In this document: in pieces, positions 13,501 through 24,006 of the stretch | How positions within the stretch are numbered: position 1 is the stretch's first letter | How the letters are laid out: each line of letters opens with the position of its first letter | Origin: Hyperoodon ampullatus | Lineage: Eukaryota > Chordata > Mammalia > Artiodactyla > Ziphiidae | Length of the DNA: 64,000 bases | Assembly: GCA_949752795.1 (NCBI GenBank) | Contig: OX457075.1 | Span: forward strand, 5,570,001 to 5,634,000 | Direction: 5' to 3' | Position numbers and translations under genes: made by a program | The notes under the pieces: generated by a model | Database searches by the model: none | What the model saw: the letters and a program-made list of their open reading frames with translations, nothing else | Told to the model about the DNA's origin: nothing

Positions 13501-14293
13501 TCACTCCCTAAACTAGGGTACTTGGTGTTTCCTGAACCAGAGCTTGGGCAGGGGCTTGCCCAGATAACAACCTTGGTCTCTTTGCCAGATCAGGCCCCCA
13601 GAATGCCTTATGCACCCCTGAGGTTTGAGAACTCAGGAAAAGAGCCCCAAAGAGAAACCCAGACTCTACAAGGCTCCAAAATATCTGTGATCCCTAACTG
13701 ATAATGAGAGGACTTAACCTACAACCCCAGGTATATTCCCAACCGAAAGGCGAGACCACCCTTCACAACCGGACACACAGAGACTTCTTCCCTGATGAAG
13801 TTCCCAGGAGAACTAGTCAGTTTCCATTGGCCTTAAACCAATGGGCTACCAGGGCGGGGCTCTCACACGTGTTTTGTTTCTGTGGCCCTTCCCACATTTG
13901 CCCTGCCCCTCTCCTGAGCTGACCACACAGAGGCCAATGCTGCTTTTGGTCAATCACTTCTTCCCTATGTTTCTGGGTTATCACTGATACACAGTTTCCT
14001 CTTTCAGAATCCTTGTAACAGTCCAATGGCTCATTTCCACAAGCACAAGCACACGCGGTATTTGTCATTTAAAAAAAATCCACTTTTAATTTATTCATGC
14101 ATCATCTTTACTTTTCTCCCCATTCCTAACCAAATGTCTCTTCTTACTGGTGTTTTCAACACCTTCTCCTCTGAGTAGTCACTGGACATGTTAAGCTGAA
14201 TCATGTTCGTAAGACACTTGAATACAAAGTCCAAACATAACCAAACCAATCAACCAACCAAAGACAGTGGCTTGGGCTACTGTGTAAGAACAT
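13501..14293. other. Unassigned noncoding DNA
   Basis: No recognisable gene or repeat family. The composition is mixed and the stretch ends at the first target-site duplication of a SINE insertion. Confidence 0.5.
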
Positions 14294-14306
14294 AAGGTGG
14301 CTTCTT

Positions 14307-14509
14307 TTTTTTTTTTTGTGGTGCGTGGGCCTCTCACTGCTGTGGCCTCTCCCGTTGCGGAGCACAGGCTCCAGACGCGCGGGCTCAGCGGCCATGGCTC
14401 ACGGGCCCAGCTGCTCTGTGGCATGTGGGATCTTCCTGGACCGGGGCACGAACCCATGTCCCCTGCATGGGCAGGCGGACTCTCAACCACTGTGCCACCA
14501 GGGAAGCCC
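14307..14509 (-). mobile_element. CHR-type SINE, short form, minus strand
   Basis: A T-run, then 'gtggtgcgtgggcctctcactg', through to 'ccaccagggaagccc', is the reverse complement of the short CHR form. A perfect 13-bp target-site duplication 'aaggtggcttctt' flanks it at 14294-14306 and 14510-14522. The intact duplication and low divergence mark a fairly recent L1-mediated insertion. Confidence 0.96.
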
Positions 14510-14522
14510 AAGGTGGCTTCTT

Positions 14523-15105
14523 CTGAAGGCAAACCAAATGGATGCTCTTTTGCTCTGGAATGTAGCCCTGCTTATTCTGAATGTTATTATTTGACAGTGT
14601 GTAAGCAGAAAAGCATCCATAGCTGAGTAGTAACAAGCAATAAACAGGCCCGGAACTGTTTCCTAGATGTTGAAAGAGTGAGCAAAGCTGTTCCAGTCTG
14701 GGGCCAGGGTCCCTCCAATGTGTATAGGGTGTGTCCTGAACGCTTTCAGTTTTCCATCTGCCTGAGCACCAGTTTTTCTCATGAGCAAAGCCCGACTCTG
14801 CCCTGCAACCAATAAGATGATAGAAGGTCAGAACAACAGTGCCCTTCCATTCATCCCCAGCTAAGTCCTCCTCCTGTGGGCCTCTCGGGCAGCCTGGGAA
14901 TCTCTGTCACCCTCCCCAGCATGGGATCTGAGGAGGGGAGGGAATGCTCCCTAGCAGCCTTCTGAAAGGAAGGCCAGCTCTGGCTTTTATTCCTGCCAAC
15001 TCCTCTCTTTGGAGCAGAATTCAAACACGACCCCGGCTCTGCCCATCTTTTTTTCCATCTGTCATTTGCGCTTTCAAAGCTTCACCCCCATACTCTTATC
15101 TAAGA
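14523..15105. other. Unassigned noncoding DNA
   Basis: No gene, LTR or LINE was recognised in this stretch between a SINE and a MIR relic. Confidence 0.5.
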
Positions 15106-15109
15106 CTGG

Positions 15110-15230
15110 ATCCTTGATTTCCACATCTGTCATTTAGGTATAATAATACCTACTCTAAAGTACAGTGGTGAGGATTTAATAAGACAATATTTGTTAATGT
15201 GATTAGCGCTAATTCTTACCCAAAGTATTT
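15110..15230 (+). repeat. MIR 3' fragment
   Basis: 'ccacatctgtcatttaggtataataatacctactctaaagtacagtggtgaggatttaataaga' matches the MIR 3' half in sense orientation. Confidence 0.7.
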
Positions 15231-15344
15231 CAGAATGGTTTGGGGTATAAGTGTCGCAGCTATTATATATTTATTATAGATTATATATCTAACATTGTGA
15301 ACTAACCTTCCTTATCTGGGTTAAGACTTTATATTTTATTTCCT

Positions 15345-15640
15345 ATTGTTAAGATTGTCCCACTCTTCTTACTTTAAATTTTAATTTTTTCTGCTTTGTT
15401 TTTGCTCACTCTAACCCACCCCACTACCCCTGTCTTTTAGCTTCTTGCGTCATTTTATTTTATATGTGGGTTTGGTTTCTTTCTTTCTTTCTTTTTAATC
15501 ACTACTGGGAGTCTTTGTCTTTTACCAAGAGAATTAAACCATTACCTATTTTGGCATTTCAGAAAATTTAGTCTGAGGTCATTTTGCTTTACATTTTGTA
15601 TGTTTCCTTTGTGTTCTCTAAGTTAAATGCACTGTTTCTT
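15345..15640 (-). repeat. Possible decayed L1 ORF2 fragment, antisense
   Basis: The T-rich text, including 'gggagtctttgtcttttaccaagagaattaaaccattacc', resembles the reverse complement of the L1 ORF2 region that usually reads as a T-rich 'gtctttgtcttttaatag...tttaaaccatttac' block. It also contains a (TTTC)n run at 15478-15496. Assignment is tentative. Confidence 0.4.
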
Positions 15641-16071
15641 TTCTTCTAGTCATTTGTAATTTAAATAAAATTTAAATTTTGTAATGGTCACCTTTAAGTT
15701 TCTCTAAGCATATACTCAAATCTATAGTTCCTTAATTCTTGATGCAAAAAAAAAGTCAATTTCCCCTAACTTGACTTTAAAGAAATCAGCATGAGTTAAG
15801 TCAAAATTGTTCCATCCTCTTGGCCCCCTCCAAGGAAACCCCACTGTGAATGTTGTTCAGTTGTGTTCTGAGACCTCATGCAGAAGAGGAAGATTAGTCT
15901 AGTCTGATTTGTTATTAGCAAGAGTTTAAACACATAATTTTTGTTTGTTTGTGTTTTCATGTATCAAGAAGTTGAGATGTGGGCCATCCAGAGCTGGTAC
16001 AGCTACTCAGGGATGTGTTCAAGATTCCAGATTCTGTTTGTCCTTCTCTAGCTTTTGTCCTTGTGTTTCTG

Positions 16072-16185
16072 GCCTGATTTTTGATCTAGGGATGCAAAGA
16101 TCAATAAGGCACACTTCTTGCTCTCAAGGTACTCACAGAGTAGTAGGTACAGTGGATAAAATAAGCCATAGATTCTTTGACACTG
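16072..16185 (-). repeat. L2 3' end fragment, antisense
   Basis: 'ggatgcaaagatcaataaggcacacttcttgctctcaaggtactcacagagtagtaggtac' fits the reverse complement of the L2 3' region ('...gatgaataagacac...ctcaaggagctcacagtctagtggg'). Similar antisense L2 text seems to resume around 16610-16690, so another repeat at about 16195-16600 may have landed inside it. Confidence 0.55.
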
Positions 16186-16194
16186 TCCTCTTTT

Positions 16195-16520
16195 TGGAAT
16201 CCAGACTGGCTTTGACCATGAGAATATGGCAGATGCGATGCAGTGCCATGTTTGGGTCCAGGCCTTGCAGATCGGTGGTTTCCAGTTCCTTTCTCTCACA
16301 GAGCCCTGAGCCACCGGGTAGGAAGTCTGACCACTCTGCTGAGTGGGCCATGTGGAGACCGGGAAGACGAATGGGGTGGATGAGGCACCTGGCAGAGCCC
16401 AGCCTTCCAGTCATCCCCACCAAGTGCAGACACGTGACTGAAGCCGTCTGGACTTTCCAGAGGAGACCAGCTGCCAACTGCCTGCTGCCAGGTGACCCCT
16501 TGGACACCATGTGGAGTTAA
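16195..16520. repeat. Interspersed repeat of uncertain LTR type
   Basis: The stretch 'tggctttgaccatgagaatatggcag...' followed by 'aagtctgac...ctctgctgag' and 'acatgtggag'-like segments resembles a dispersed mammalian LTR-like repeat. I could not name the family. A 191-codon frame (15945-16520 +) runs through it but spans L2 and repeat sequence, so it is not a gene. Confidence 0.35.
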
Positions 16521-16736
16521 CAATTCATGCAGCAAGCCCTGTCTGAATTCTTGACCCATCACATCATGAGATAAGATAAAATGATCATTTGAAGCAAAGT
16601 AGTATTGGAATAATTTGCTACACAGAAATAGATTATGAACAGGGATGTGTAAGTAAACAGACAAGTATAAGACAGTATGAAAGGTCAGGAGTAGCTGCTC
16701 AGGAGAACAGAGTTCAGTGGTGAATTAAACAAATTT

Positions 16737-16814
16737 ATAGCTTTAGGCTTTTTGTTAGTTAGAAAGAAGTAATAATAGGCACCTCTTTCTAACTAACAGA
16801 AAGCCTAAAACTAT
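16737..16814. repeat. Near-perfect 34-bp inverted repeat with 10-nt loop
   Basis: The left arm 16737-16770 and right arm 16781-16814 are reverse complements at 31 of 34 positions, around the loop 'aataataggc'. As RNA one mismatch becomes a G-U pair. The arms contain 'ttaggctt' and 'ttgttagttagaaaga'. No transposon family with this palindrome was recognised. It could be a MITE core, a snap-back duplication or a hairpin RNA source. Confidence 0.85.
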
Positions 16815-16815
16815 A

Positions 16816-17012
16816 TGCATGCTGTTGAATGACATGGGTTTGAACTGCCAGATCCACTTACAGGCAGGTTTTGTTCAATGAATACCTACTGCAGTACCTG
16901 TGGTTGATTGAATTCCCAGATGCAGAGGAACTCTGGATATGTAAGTCGGTGGACGTAAGTCACACGCGGATTCTCAACTGCACCCCAACCCCCATGTTGT
17001 TCAGAGTCAACT
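16816..17012. mobile_element. Tigger-type (MER2-like) DNA transposon relic
   Basis: 'tgctgttgaatgacatgggtttgaactgcc' at one end and 'cccatgttgttcagagtcaactg' at the other are degraded inverted termini. Between them lie 'atccacttacaggcagg', 'caatgaatacctactgcagtacc' and 'acacgcggattctcaactgc'. This order fits the MER2-like nonautonomous Tigger group (pogo-related, TA target). The family name is from memory. Confidence 0.7.
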
Positions 17013-17317
17013 GTTTTTTTTTCAATTTCATTTATTTCTGTAATTATGAGTCAGGTCTCTTTTCTGTGGCAGGTGGTAGAAATCTATTTCAAATCAACAG
17101 GAGCAAAAGGACTGAGAAAAAGAAATTCCAGGGTAGCATCCAGAGGCCCAGGGAAGCCACAGGGTACAGGCTGCAGGGACCACTCTCCATAACCTTCCCA
17201 GCTGTTTCATCTGGATTCCTTTCTGTGTTGCTTCCTACTCAGACTGGTTCTCTGCACAGGGACGAGAAGGGAAGGTGGCCGATGACAGCCGAGCAGAAGG
17301 AAAACTCCTTCTCCTGT

Positions 17318-17608
17318 GTTTTTTTTTTTTTTTTGGCTTCACTGGGACTTCGTTGTTGCACACGGGCTTTCTTTAGTTCCAGTGTGTGGGCTTCTCACTG
17401 CGTTGGCCTCTCTTGTTGCGGAGCACGGGCTCCAGGTGCACGGGCTTCGGTAGTTGTGGCTCGTGGGCTCTAGAGCGCAGGCTCAGTAGTTGTGGGACAC
17501 GGGCTTAGTTGCTCCACGACATGTGGGATCTTCCCGGACCAGGCCTCGAACCCCTGTCTCCTGCATTGGCAGGCAGATTCTTAACCACTGTGCCACCAGG
17601 GAAGTACC
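17318..17608 (-). mobile_element. CHR-type SINE, long form, minus strand
   Basis: It begins with a T-run and 'ggcttcactgggac', then repeated 'cgggctt...agttg' modules, and ends 'ccaccagggaagtacc'. The long form carries the extra 'gttgtggctcgtgggctctagagcgcaggctcagtag' body. Flanks 'ctcctgtgttttt' and 'ctctgtgtatttt' are an imperfect target-site duplication. Confidence 0.93.
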
Positions 17609-17609
17609 C

Positions 17610-18165
17610 TCTGTGTATTTTTATAAACAGTCTTGGGGAGGACTGGCCAGGCTTGGCTCACGCAATCCTGTGCTCTGAGGGTAAGGAATGAAGTCAATGG
17701 GAAGAAGGTCCATGGGCACATCACAGACACAGCTGGATACAGCACTGAGACATCATCACTACTGTCAGAAGATGCTGTACCAGAACTTACAAACTCAGAA
17801 GAATTTCCAGAAAAGAGATTTTTGAAAATAAACAAAATTCAGTATATTGCAGTGCAGCATTACTTCAAAAATACAGGTTATTAGGGTATATTAAAATGAT
17901 TATTAAGTTTCTATTAGGTGCAAAGCACACTACAGACACTAAGCAAGATTAAAATGAAGAGTTTGACCTTAAGAATCTTTGGATCCAGTTTTATCACGAT
18001 CCATTAAACTGTAACAGTTTTAACAGTCATAAAAGATATAACTGTGAAAAATTGTAGCCTACTTTGGACCAATTTCTGAATATTGTTAAAAATGTAGTTT
18101 TATGAAGGGTTCAAAATGTAATTACCTTGAGTAAATCTGTGAAAGAAATGCTGGAGAGGCTATAC
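17610..18165. other. Unassigned noncoding DNA
   Basis: No recognised repeat or gene lies between two SINEs. A small 83-codon frame (17633-17884 +) has no recognisable domain. Confidence 0.5.
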
Positions 18166-18169
18166 CATC

Positions 18170-18287
18170 CATATTTTATTTTATTTTATTTTAATTTTTT
18201 GGCTGCACGGCTTGTGGGATCTTGGTTACCTGGGCCCCAGGCATTGGAAGCTCGGAGTCCTAACCACTGGACCTCCAGGGAATTCCC
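18170..18287 (-). mobile_element. Short tRNA-derived SINE, minus strand
   Basis: (TTTTA)n, then 'ttttttggctgcacggcttgtgggatc...', ends with 'cactggacctccagggaattccc'. It is a tRNA-headed SINE without the long middle body, related to the element at 55172. The long A-rich tail is preserved as an (ATTTT)n run. Confidence 0.85.
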
Positions 18288-18365
18288 AATAGGTTCCTCT
18301 TTTTTTCTTTTTTTTTTCTTCTTTTTTAAGAATGAGGCTTGGCCCCATAACTTACACAAAGTTTC

Positions 18366-18664
18366 TAAAAATTTATTTAATTTATTTATTTTTGGCTGCA
18401 TTGGGTCCTCATTGCTGTGCGCGGGCTTTCTCTAGTTGTGGCGAGCAGGGGCTACTCTTTGTTGCGGTGCGCGGGCTTCTCATCGTGGTGGCTTCTCTTG
18501 TTGTGGAGCACAGGCTCTAGGGCGCATGGGCTTCAGTAGTTGTGGCACATGGGCTCAGTAGTTGTGGCTCACGGGCTCTAGAGCACAGGCTCAGTAGTTG
18601 TGGCTCACAGGCTTAGCTGCTGCACGGCATGTGGGATCTTCCCAGATCAGGGCTTGAACCCATG
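18366..18664 (-). mobile_element. CHR-type SINE, long form, head missing
   Basis: 'tttatttttggctgcattgggtcctcattgctgtgcgcgggctttctctag' opens the reverse complement of a long-form CHR SINE. Text stops at 'agggcttgaacccatgtt', so the tRNA head beyond the B box is absent. The loss of the SINE 5' end suggests 5' truncation at insertion or a later deletion. Confidence 0.9.
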
Positions 18665-18816
18665 TTCAAATGGATTTTATTGATGGAACATTGAATATTG
18701 AGGAAAACATAGACATCCTTTCAAACATATGTTATTTTATTTACTTTATTAAATTATTAGTTTAAAACATTTTTATTATTTTAAGATTGATTCTATTCTA
18801 TAAAAATCCAGTAAGA

Positions 18817-19029
18817 GGGCTTCCCTGGTGGCGCAGTGGTTGAGAGTCCGCCTGCCGATGCAGGGGATACGGGTTCGTGCCCCGGTCTGGGAAGATCCCA
18901 CATGCCGCGGAGCGGCTGGGCCCGTGAGCCATGGCCGCTGGGCCTGCGCGTCCGGAGCCTGTGCTCTGCAGCGGGAGTGGCCACAACAGTGAGAGGCCCG
19001 CGTACTGCAAAAAAAAAAAAAAAAAAAAA
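18817..19029 (+). mobile_element. CHR-type SINE, short form
   Basis: Full element from 'gggcttccctggtggcgcag' to a pure A-run. A perfect 15-bp target-site duplication 'aaaaatccagtaaga' lies at 18802-18816 and 19030-19044. A clean tail and intact duplication imply a recent insertion. Confidence 0.97.
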
Positions 19030-19044
19030 AAAAATCCAGTAAGA

Positions 19045-20028
19045 GACTGCAGATGAGTGAAAGCTCTGTGGCTATAGTGTGTGTACATGGTTGACTGTCA
19101 AGAGTGATATTAAGGTAGTTTATAGAAATATTAAATTTGTTGTTCGTCATATATCTTCCACTTTTGAGGGCAGTTAGGTGAAGAGAGATAGGTTTGTCTG
19201 AAAACTCTTAGAATTTTTGACTAACTCTTTAAAAGCAAACCTCTCATGAAAGACATATCTGCCTCTTGGCTTCTTTTCACTAATTTTACCAGCTTTTAAT
19301 GGCCTCTTTCAATCTGTGCCTTGTGTCTGTCTTTATATTTATGAATGTTTTTCTCTGATTGTGTGTTTGCTTATTGCTTCTGTTCCATTCATTCCTCTTA
19401 ACTTTAGTTGTTTGCATCTCTTTGCATTTTTAAAATCTACAGTCAAGTGGAGCTTTGGAAATGCATCTTCCAGATTGCTCTTTTGATTTTTACAGTATTG
19501 ATTCTGTCTTTTGGGACTTCTGGGACTTCTGATGCAGATGGCAATTCTATGACTACATTTCAATTGTCTATAATCTTTCCTTCCTTCATCTAACAAATTT
19601 TTAATCTCTTCCTGATTTTCAGCCCCCTATTTTTCCATCTCAATTTGTTGTCTCAACAGCTAATCTTTCAATTTTCCTTTTATAAACTGTTCCTATCCTT
19701 GGGTATTATTGAGAATTTAAGCAACATTAAGCAATAGATTTCAAAAGATATTTTTGTTTCCTGCCCCAGATGATGAAAAATATGTGTTTGCTCTTTTATG
19801 TCTCAAAATATATTCTTGGGTCCAATGTTTATTTTCTTTTTATTGCTACTCATCCTTACACGAGCCAAGAGCTCGTTCGGTCTGTTGTTTGCCCTCAAAA
19901 AGAATGGAATTTCCGAGCTCCCCTGTTTTTACCTGTTTGAATTTACATGCAGAAGGATATACTGAAGTTTAGAAGCCTTAGCCAAATTTCTGGTGCCTGG
20001 TATTTATTTGTCTAATGGGTACCTCTTA
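19045..20028. other. T-rich stretch, possibly antisense decayed LINE
   Basis: No confident family. The T-rich, A-poor strand with phrases such as 'atctcttcctgattttcag' and 'ttccatctcaatttgttgtctcaac' resembles antisense L1 ORF1-region text, but no conserved motif could be fixed. A direct doublet 'gggacttct' lies near 19512-19530. Confidence 0.4.
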
Positions 20029-20031
20029 GGC

Positions 20032-20201
20032 CTGCACTGTTCAATACAGTAGCCACTAGCCACATGCAGCTATGACTTAATTAAAATTAAATAAACTTAA
20101 AATGTGGTTCCTCATTTGCACTAGCCATATTCCAAGTGTTCAAGAGCCTCTGAGTGCAGACATGGGATGTTTCCATCTTTGCAGAAAGTGCTGTCCAACA
20201 G
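20032..20201. mobile_element. hAT-Charlie nonautonomous element
   Basis: It starts 'ctgcactgttcaatacagtagccactagccac' and ends 'gcagaaagtgctgtccaacag'. In between are 'aattaaaattaaataaacttaaaa' and 'gcactagccatattccaagtgttcaa'. These blocks in this order are characteristic of a common mammalian hAT-Charlie MITE. A clean 8-bp target duplication was not resolved. Confidence 0.75.
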
Positions 20202-20326
20202 TATGCTTGACTGTGAGATTCGTCTGCTTATACGTTACAGTTACCTGACTGTGGGAAGGAAGTTAAATTTCTTTCTGTAAAATTAAAACATTCTAGTTCT
20301 TTTCTCTGGCAAGATACAGAAAATGT

Positions 20327-20530
20327 GGGCTTCCCTGGTGGCGCAGTGGTTGAGAGTCCGCCTGCCAGTGCAGGGGACACGGGTTCGTGCCCCGGTCCGG
20401 GAAGATCCCACATGCCGCGAAGCGGCTGGGCCCGTGAGCCATGGCCGCTGAGCCTGCGCGTCCGGAGCCTGTGCTCCGCAACGGGAGAGGCCGCAACAGT
20501 GAGAGGCCCGCGTACCGCAAAAAAAAAAAA
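20327..20530 (+). mobile_element. CHR-type SINE, short form
   Basis: Full short form with B box 'gggttcgtgccc' and terminal 'cgcgtaccgc' plus A-run. The target-site duplication is 16 bp with one mismatch: 'aagatacagaaaatgt' (20311-20326) and 'aagatgcagaaaatgt' (20531-20546). Confidence 0.97.
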
Positions 20531-20546
20531 AAGATGCAGAAAATGT

Positions 20547-21292
20547 AAAACTACAGTCGTTGATGGGCATCACTCCCATGGTTCTTCCCGTTTCCATGCA
20601 TGTTATTACAGTCTTATTCTTCCAAGGTGTAAGACATTCCCATTTATTTACTTCTGTTGGCCGCTGCTGGGGGGTTGATTCTCAGAGAGGATGTGCTCCG
20701 AAAGAGACTAATTTACAGAAACAGAGCCTGGCCAAGGGATGCCGGTGTGGGTGGGAGAGCGTGAAGAGTGAAGGGTGGGGCCACCGCAGAAGCAGCAACT
20801 TCACTTTGGAGGTGTGGCCTTTGGCTCCTTGTTGCCAAAGGCCCGTCTCTCTTAAGAGGAGACACGACAGGAGTCATGAAAGTCTCTTTGGAGTCTCCAT
20901 GGCCAAGTTGTTGTACCTTAAATCTTCCTCTGTGTCTTGCTCAGAGCAAGACCACCCACCAACTTCCGTATCTCCAGAGAGCTTACGACTTCACTTGGCT
21001 TTTGTATGGCAAAGGTTGTTCCAGTGGAAAGGCTGGGAAGGGCAAAACAAGTGCTGGAATCCAGAGATCATCTCTTCAGATTCAGAGCTGATAGTTCATT
21101 AAGCACAGCCATAGTTCAACAAATATGTGTTGGAAGTTAAAGTAAACACACAACCCCCTCTCTCCAATAAAATGTAATAATGCCTGAAGCACACTTTTTA
21201 GAACAGAATCCGGTTCCTAGGCACGTTATCTGACATTAAGAAGATGCTTAATGAACGTTTATGGAATGGATAAATAAATGAATAATACAACT
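20547..21292. other. Unassigned noncoding DNA
   Basis: No repeat family was recognised. A 180-codon frame (20560-21102 +) and a 107-codon frame (20768-21091 +) overlap each other in different phases without a known domain, so both are probably chance frames. Confidence 0.45.
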
Positions 21293-21307
21293 TAAAAAAA
21301 ACACTCA

Positions 21308-21600
21308 GGGCTTCCCAGGTGGTGCCGTGGTTAAGAATCCACCTGCCAATGCAAGGGACACGGGTTCGAGCCCTGGTCTGGGAAGATCCCACATGCCATG
21401 GAGCAGCTAAGCCTGTGTGCCACAACTACTGAAGCCCACATGCACCTAGAGCCGGTGCTCCACGACAAGAGAAGCCACTGCAATGAGAAGCCGGTGCACC
21501 AAAACGAAGAGGAGACCCCGCTCGCCACTACTAGAGAAAGCCCGGGCCCAGCAACAAAGACACAGCGCAGCCAAAAATAATTAAAAACAAACAAACAAAA
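21308..21600 (+). mobile_element. CHR-type SINE, long form
   Basis: It starts 'gggcttcccaggtggtgccg', passes through the 'agagccggtgctccacgac' and 'gaagccactgcaatgagaagcc' body, and ends in an AAAC-rich tail. It is oriented opposite to the long-form copy at 22131. Confidence 0.93.
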
Positions 21601-21949
21601 ACCACACAAGTAATTGTCGTCACCTGAACGTGGCCAGCTCTCTCTCCCTGGGAGCTGTGTTTCTCTTTCCCTGTCCTCTTTGGCCCTTCCCTTCCCGGTC
21701 TCCAATTCTCCATGCTCCCAGCAGGATCCAAGACCCATAGGCATGACACCCAGCTGGAAACTCAGGAAACACACATCACGGAGCTTACTCCTTTAGTGAG
21801 GATGAGAAGCAGAATTTTAGAATAATCTCTCTTTCATGAATGTTTTTACTTGCTTTCAAATAAACCTCTTCTTTCTACTCCATTTTTTCTTTTTTTCCAG
21901 AAGAAGTATCTGAAATCCTAACCCAACATCTAGGGAGAAACCCAGCTTG

Positions 21950-22045
21950 GACTAGATTGAAAACTCCATGAGGGCAGCAGCAATATCTGTCTGGTTCACT
22001 GCTGTTTTCACAGGACCTGTGTGGATTTCTTTCAGCCTGTAGAAA
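21950..22045 (+). repeat. L2 3' fragment
   Basis: 'gaaaactccatgagggcagcagcaatatctgtctggttcactgct' matches the L2 3' UTR motif 'aagctccatgagggcagggac...tgttcactgct' in sense. Confidence 0.65.
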
Positions 22046-22130
22046 ACACATACCTTGATGCTTTACTAAGTGACCAAACAGAATTTTAAGGGTTTCAGAA
22101 TCAATTGAATGTATTTCATTGATGGAGTCT

Positions 22131-22478
22131 TTTTTTTTTTAATTTGTTTTTATTTTTTTCTGAGTTGGGTCTTCATTGCTGCGCGCAGGCTTTCTCTAGT
22201 TGCGGTGAGTGGGGGCTACTCTTCGTTGCGGTGTGCAGGCTTCTCATTGCGGTGGCTTCTCTTGTTGTGGAGCATGGGCTCTAGGCATGTGGGCTTCATT
22301 AGTTGTGGCATGTGGGCTCAGTAGTTGTGGCTCACGGGCTCTAGAGCACAGGCTCAGTAGTTGTGGTGCACAGGCTTAGTCGCTCTGCAGCATATGGGAT
22401 CTTCCCAGACCAGGGATCGAACCTGTGTCCCCTGCATTGGCAGGCGGATTCTTCACCACTGCGCCACCAGGGAAGTCT
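22131..22478 (-). mobile_element. CHR-type SINE, long form, minus strand
   Basis: A T-rich tail, then 'gagttgggtcttcattgctgcgcgcagg', through to 'cgccaccagggaagt'. Target-site duplication 'cattgatggagtctt' (22117-22131) and 'cactgattgagtctt' (22479-22493), two mismatches. Confidence 0.95.
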
Positions 22479-22609
22479 CACTGATTGAGTCTTGAAATGA
22501 ATTCAATATAATCTTATTTTATAGCTAAGGAAACTGAGGAGCAGAGAGGAAACAAGTTTTTAATTATAATACGAGCATAGTCTTTGGAACTGAATAAATC
22601 CATCATTTG

Positions 22610-22745
22610 TTAGAAAAGTGACCTTCCGCAGTGGGTTAAATGACTCAGACTCAATTTTCTTACTTGTAGAATGAGATTAATCATTCTTGTCTTTTCAGAT
22701 TCTTATGAGATAATGAGCCTGGTGGCCATTCAACAAAGAATAACA
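22610..22745 (+). repeat. MIR SINE relic
   Basis: 'cagtgggttaaatgactcagactcaattttcttacttgtagaatgagattaatcattcttg...ttcttatgagataatgag' follows the MIR core to 3' layout. Confidence 0.65.
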
Positions 22746-22759
22746 ATTATAATTGCAGT

Positions 22760-23335
22760 TATTGTTTTCAAGGACACATAGCAAGTTAGTATCAAAGTGG
22801 ATCTTCTTTTCCCAGCCCTGTGCTCACTCTCTTTTACTTGGTGATGTCGGAATCACATCACGTGTGATGGGAGTTCTGACCCAGAGGTTTGTTGTTGGCT
22901 TGGGGATGGGTCGAGAGGGCAGAGCTGGAGACAGGGTGGATTTAATTAGCCCAGTGGCCTTCCTCCTGCTCATCCTCACCTTTGGTATAGACCACTGGAA
23001 TATGTTCAAAATATCCCAATTCATTGGCCTGCTATGAACTTCACTTGTGAAGGCTGGGCCATTTCCTGACATGGAGACCGAGTGCCTAGTCTTCCTGTAG
23101 TTAAGAAAAGCCTTCCTTTCTCCTTTGTTTCAGCAGTAAAGACTGGTGTCATGGCCTGTGTCAGGTGGAAGGAACATGCAGAACAGAGGTCGACATTGGT
23201 GACATGTAAGAATACACTCAGACTTGGATGGGAAGGTTCTACCAGGGAGACAGGTGCCCTCCTTCAACCGAACCCAGAGGAATGGAGACAAATCCTCCTC
23301 CATGACAACTACTCTCTTTATGTCAGCCCCTCTAT
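22760..23335. other. Unassigned noncoding DNA
   Basis: No repeat or exon was recognised. Overlapping frames on both strands (about 82-94 codons) have no identifiable domains. Confidence 0.5.
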
Positions 23336-23651
23336 CAGAGGCCAGAAAACTTTTTTTCTGTAAAGGGCCAGGTAGTAAGTATCCTGGGCTTTGTGGATCA
23401 GATGGTCCTGCCGCTGTAGCATGGAAAGGGCTGTATTCAATACAGAAATTAATGAGTGCCCTTGTACTCAATAGCCCTTTTTTTAATGAGGAACTGAGAT
23501 TCGGATTCCATGTAATTTTCACATATCACAAAGCATTATTCTTCTACGGATATTTTTCAACCCTTTAAAAATATAGAAACTTGTCCTAGCTTGTGGACTG
23601 TACAAAAAATTGGAGGGCCCGATGTGGGCTGTGGGCCAGTTTGCTGACCTG
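23336..23651 (+). mobile_element. hAT-Charlie nonautonomous element
   Basis: 'cagaggccagaaaac...ttctgtaaagggccaggtagtaagtat..ggctttgtgg' opens and 'tgtgggccagtttgctgacctg' closes the element; the ends are imperfect inverted repeats. This is the well-known 'ggcaaactttttctgtaaagggcca' mammalian hAT MITE layout, about 316 bp. The 8-bp target duplication is not clear. Confidence 0.75.
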
Positions 23652-24006
23652 TCCCATTAAATCACAGACCAGAGGATTTTGAGACAATTCAGCGACTGTA
23701 GGAGCCGTAGGCGAAGGATGCAAAGTATACAAGCGTGAGTTTCTAGCCCTGCTGTCTCCCACCCTGTGCCATTTGTGTAAATATCTCCTCCTTTGAAATG
23801 CAAATCGTTTTTGGATTGGCATACTGAGATGAAAATCATTAGAGGAGGACCAAGTTCCCCTTTGGGAATGCCTGGCCCTCTGCAATCTCAGACATTTCCC
23901 CATGAAGCAGGTTTAAAGGGAAAAAGGTCAAAAATACTGACACCTCATTTCAGAAAAGTTACCACCTCATTTCTGGCATCTCGAGTTCCTGCTCCCACGC
24001 CCTTTC

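Noticed and set aside
15945..16520. 191-codon open frame on the plus strand
   Set aside because: It runs through antisense L2 3' sequence and an LTR-like repeat, so it is a chance frame in repeats.
18817..18900. tRNA-like sequence with A and B boxes
   Set aside because: It is the head of a tRNA-derived SINE with a SINE body and poly(A), not a tRNA gene. The same applies to the other CHR copies.
20560..21102. 180-codon plus-strand frame
   Set aside because: Overlaps other frames in different phases, has no recognisable domain and no codon-use signal I can see.
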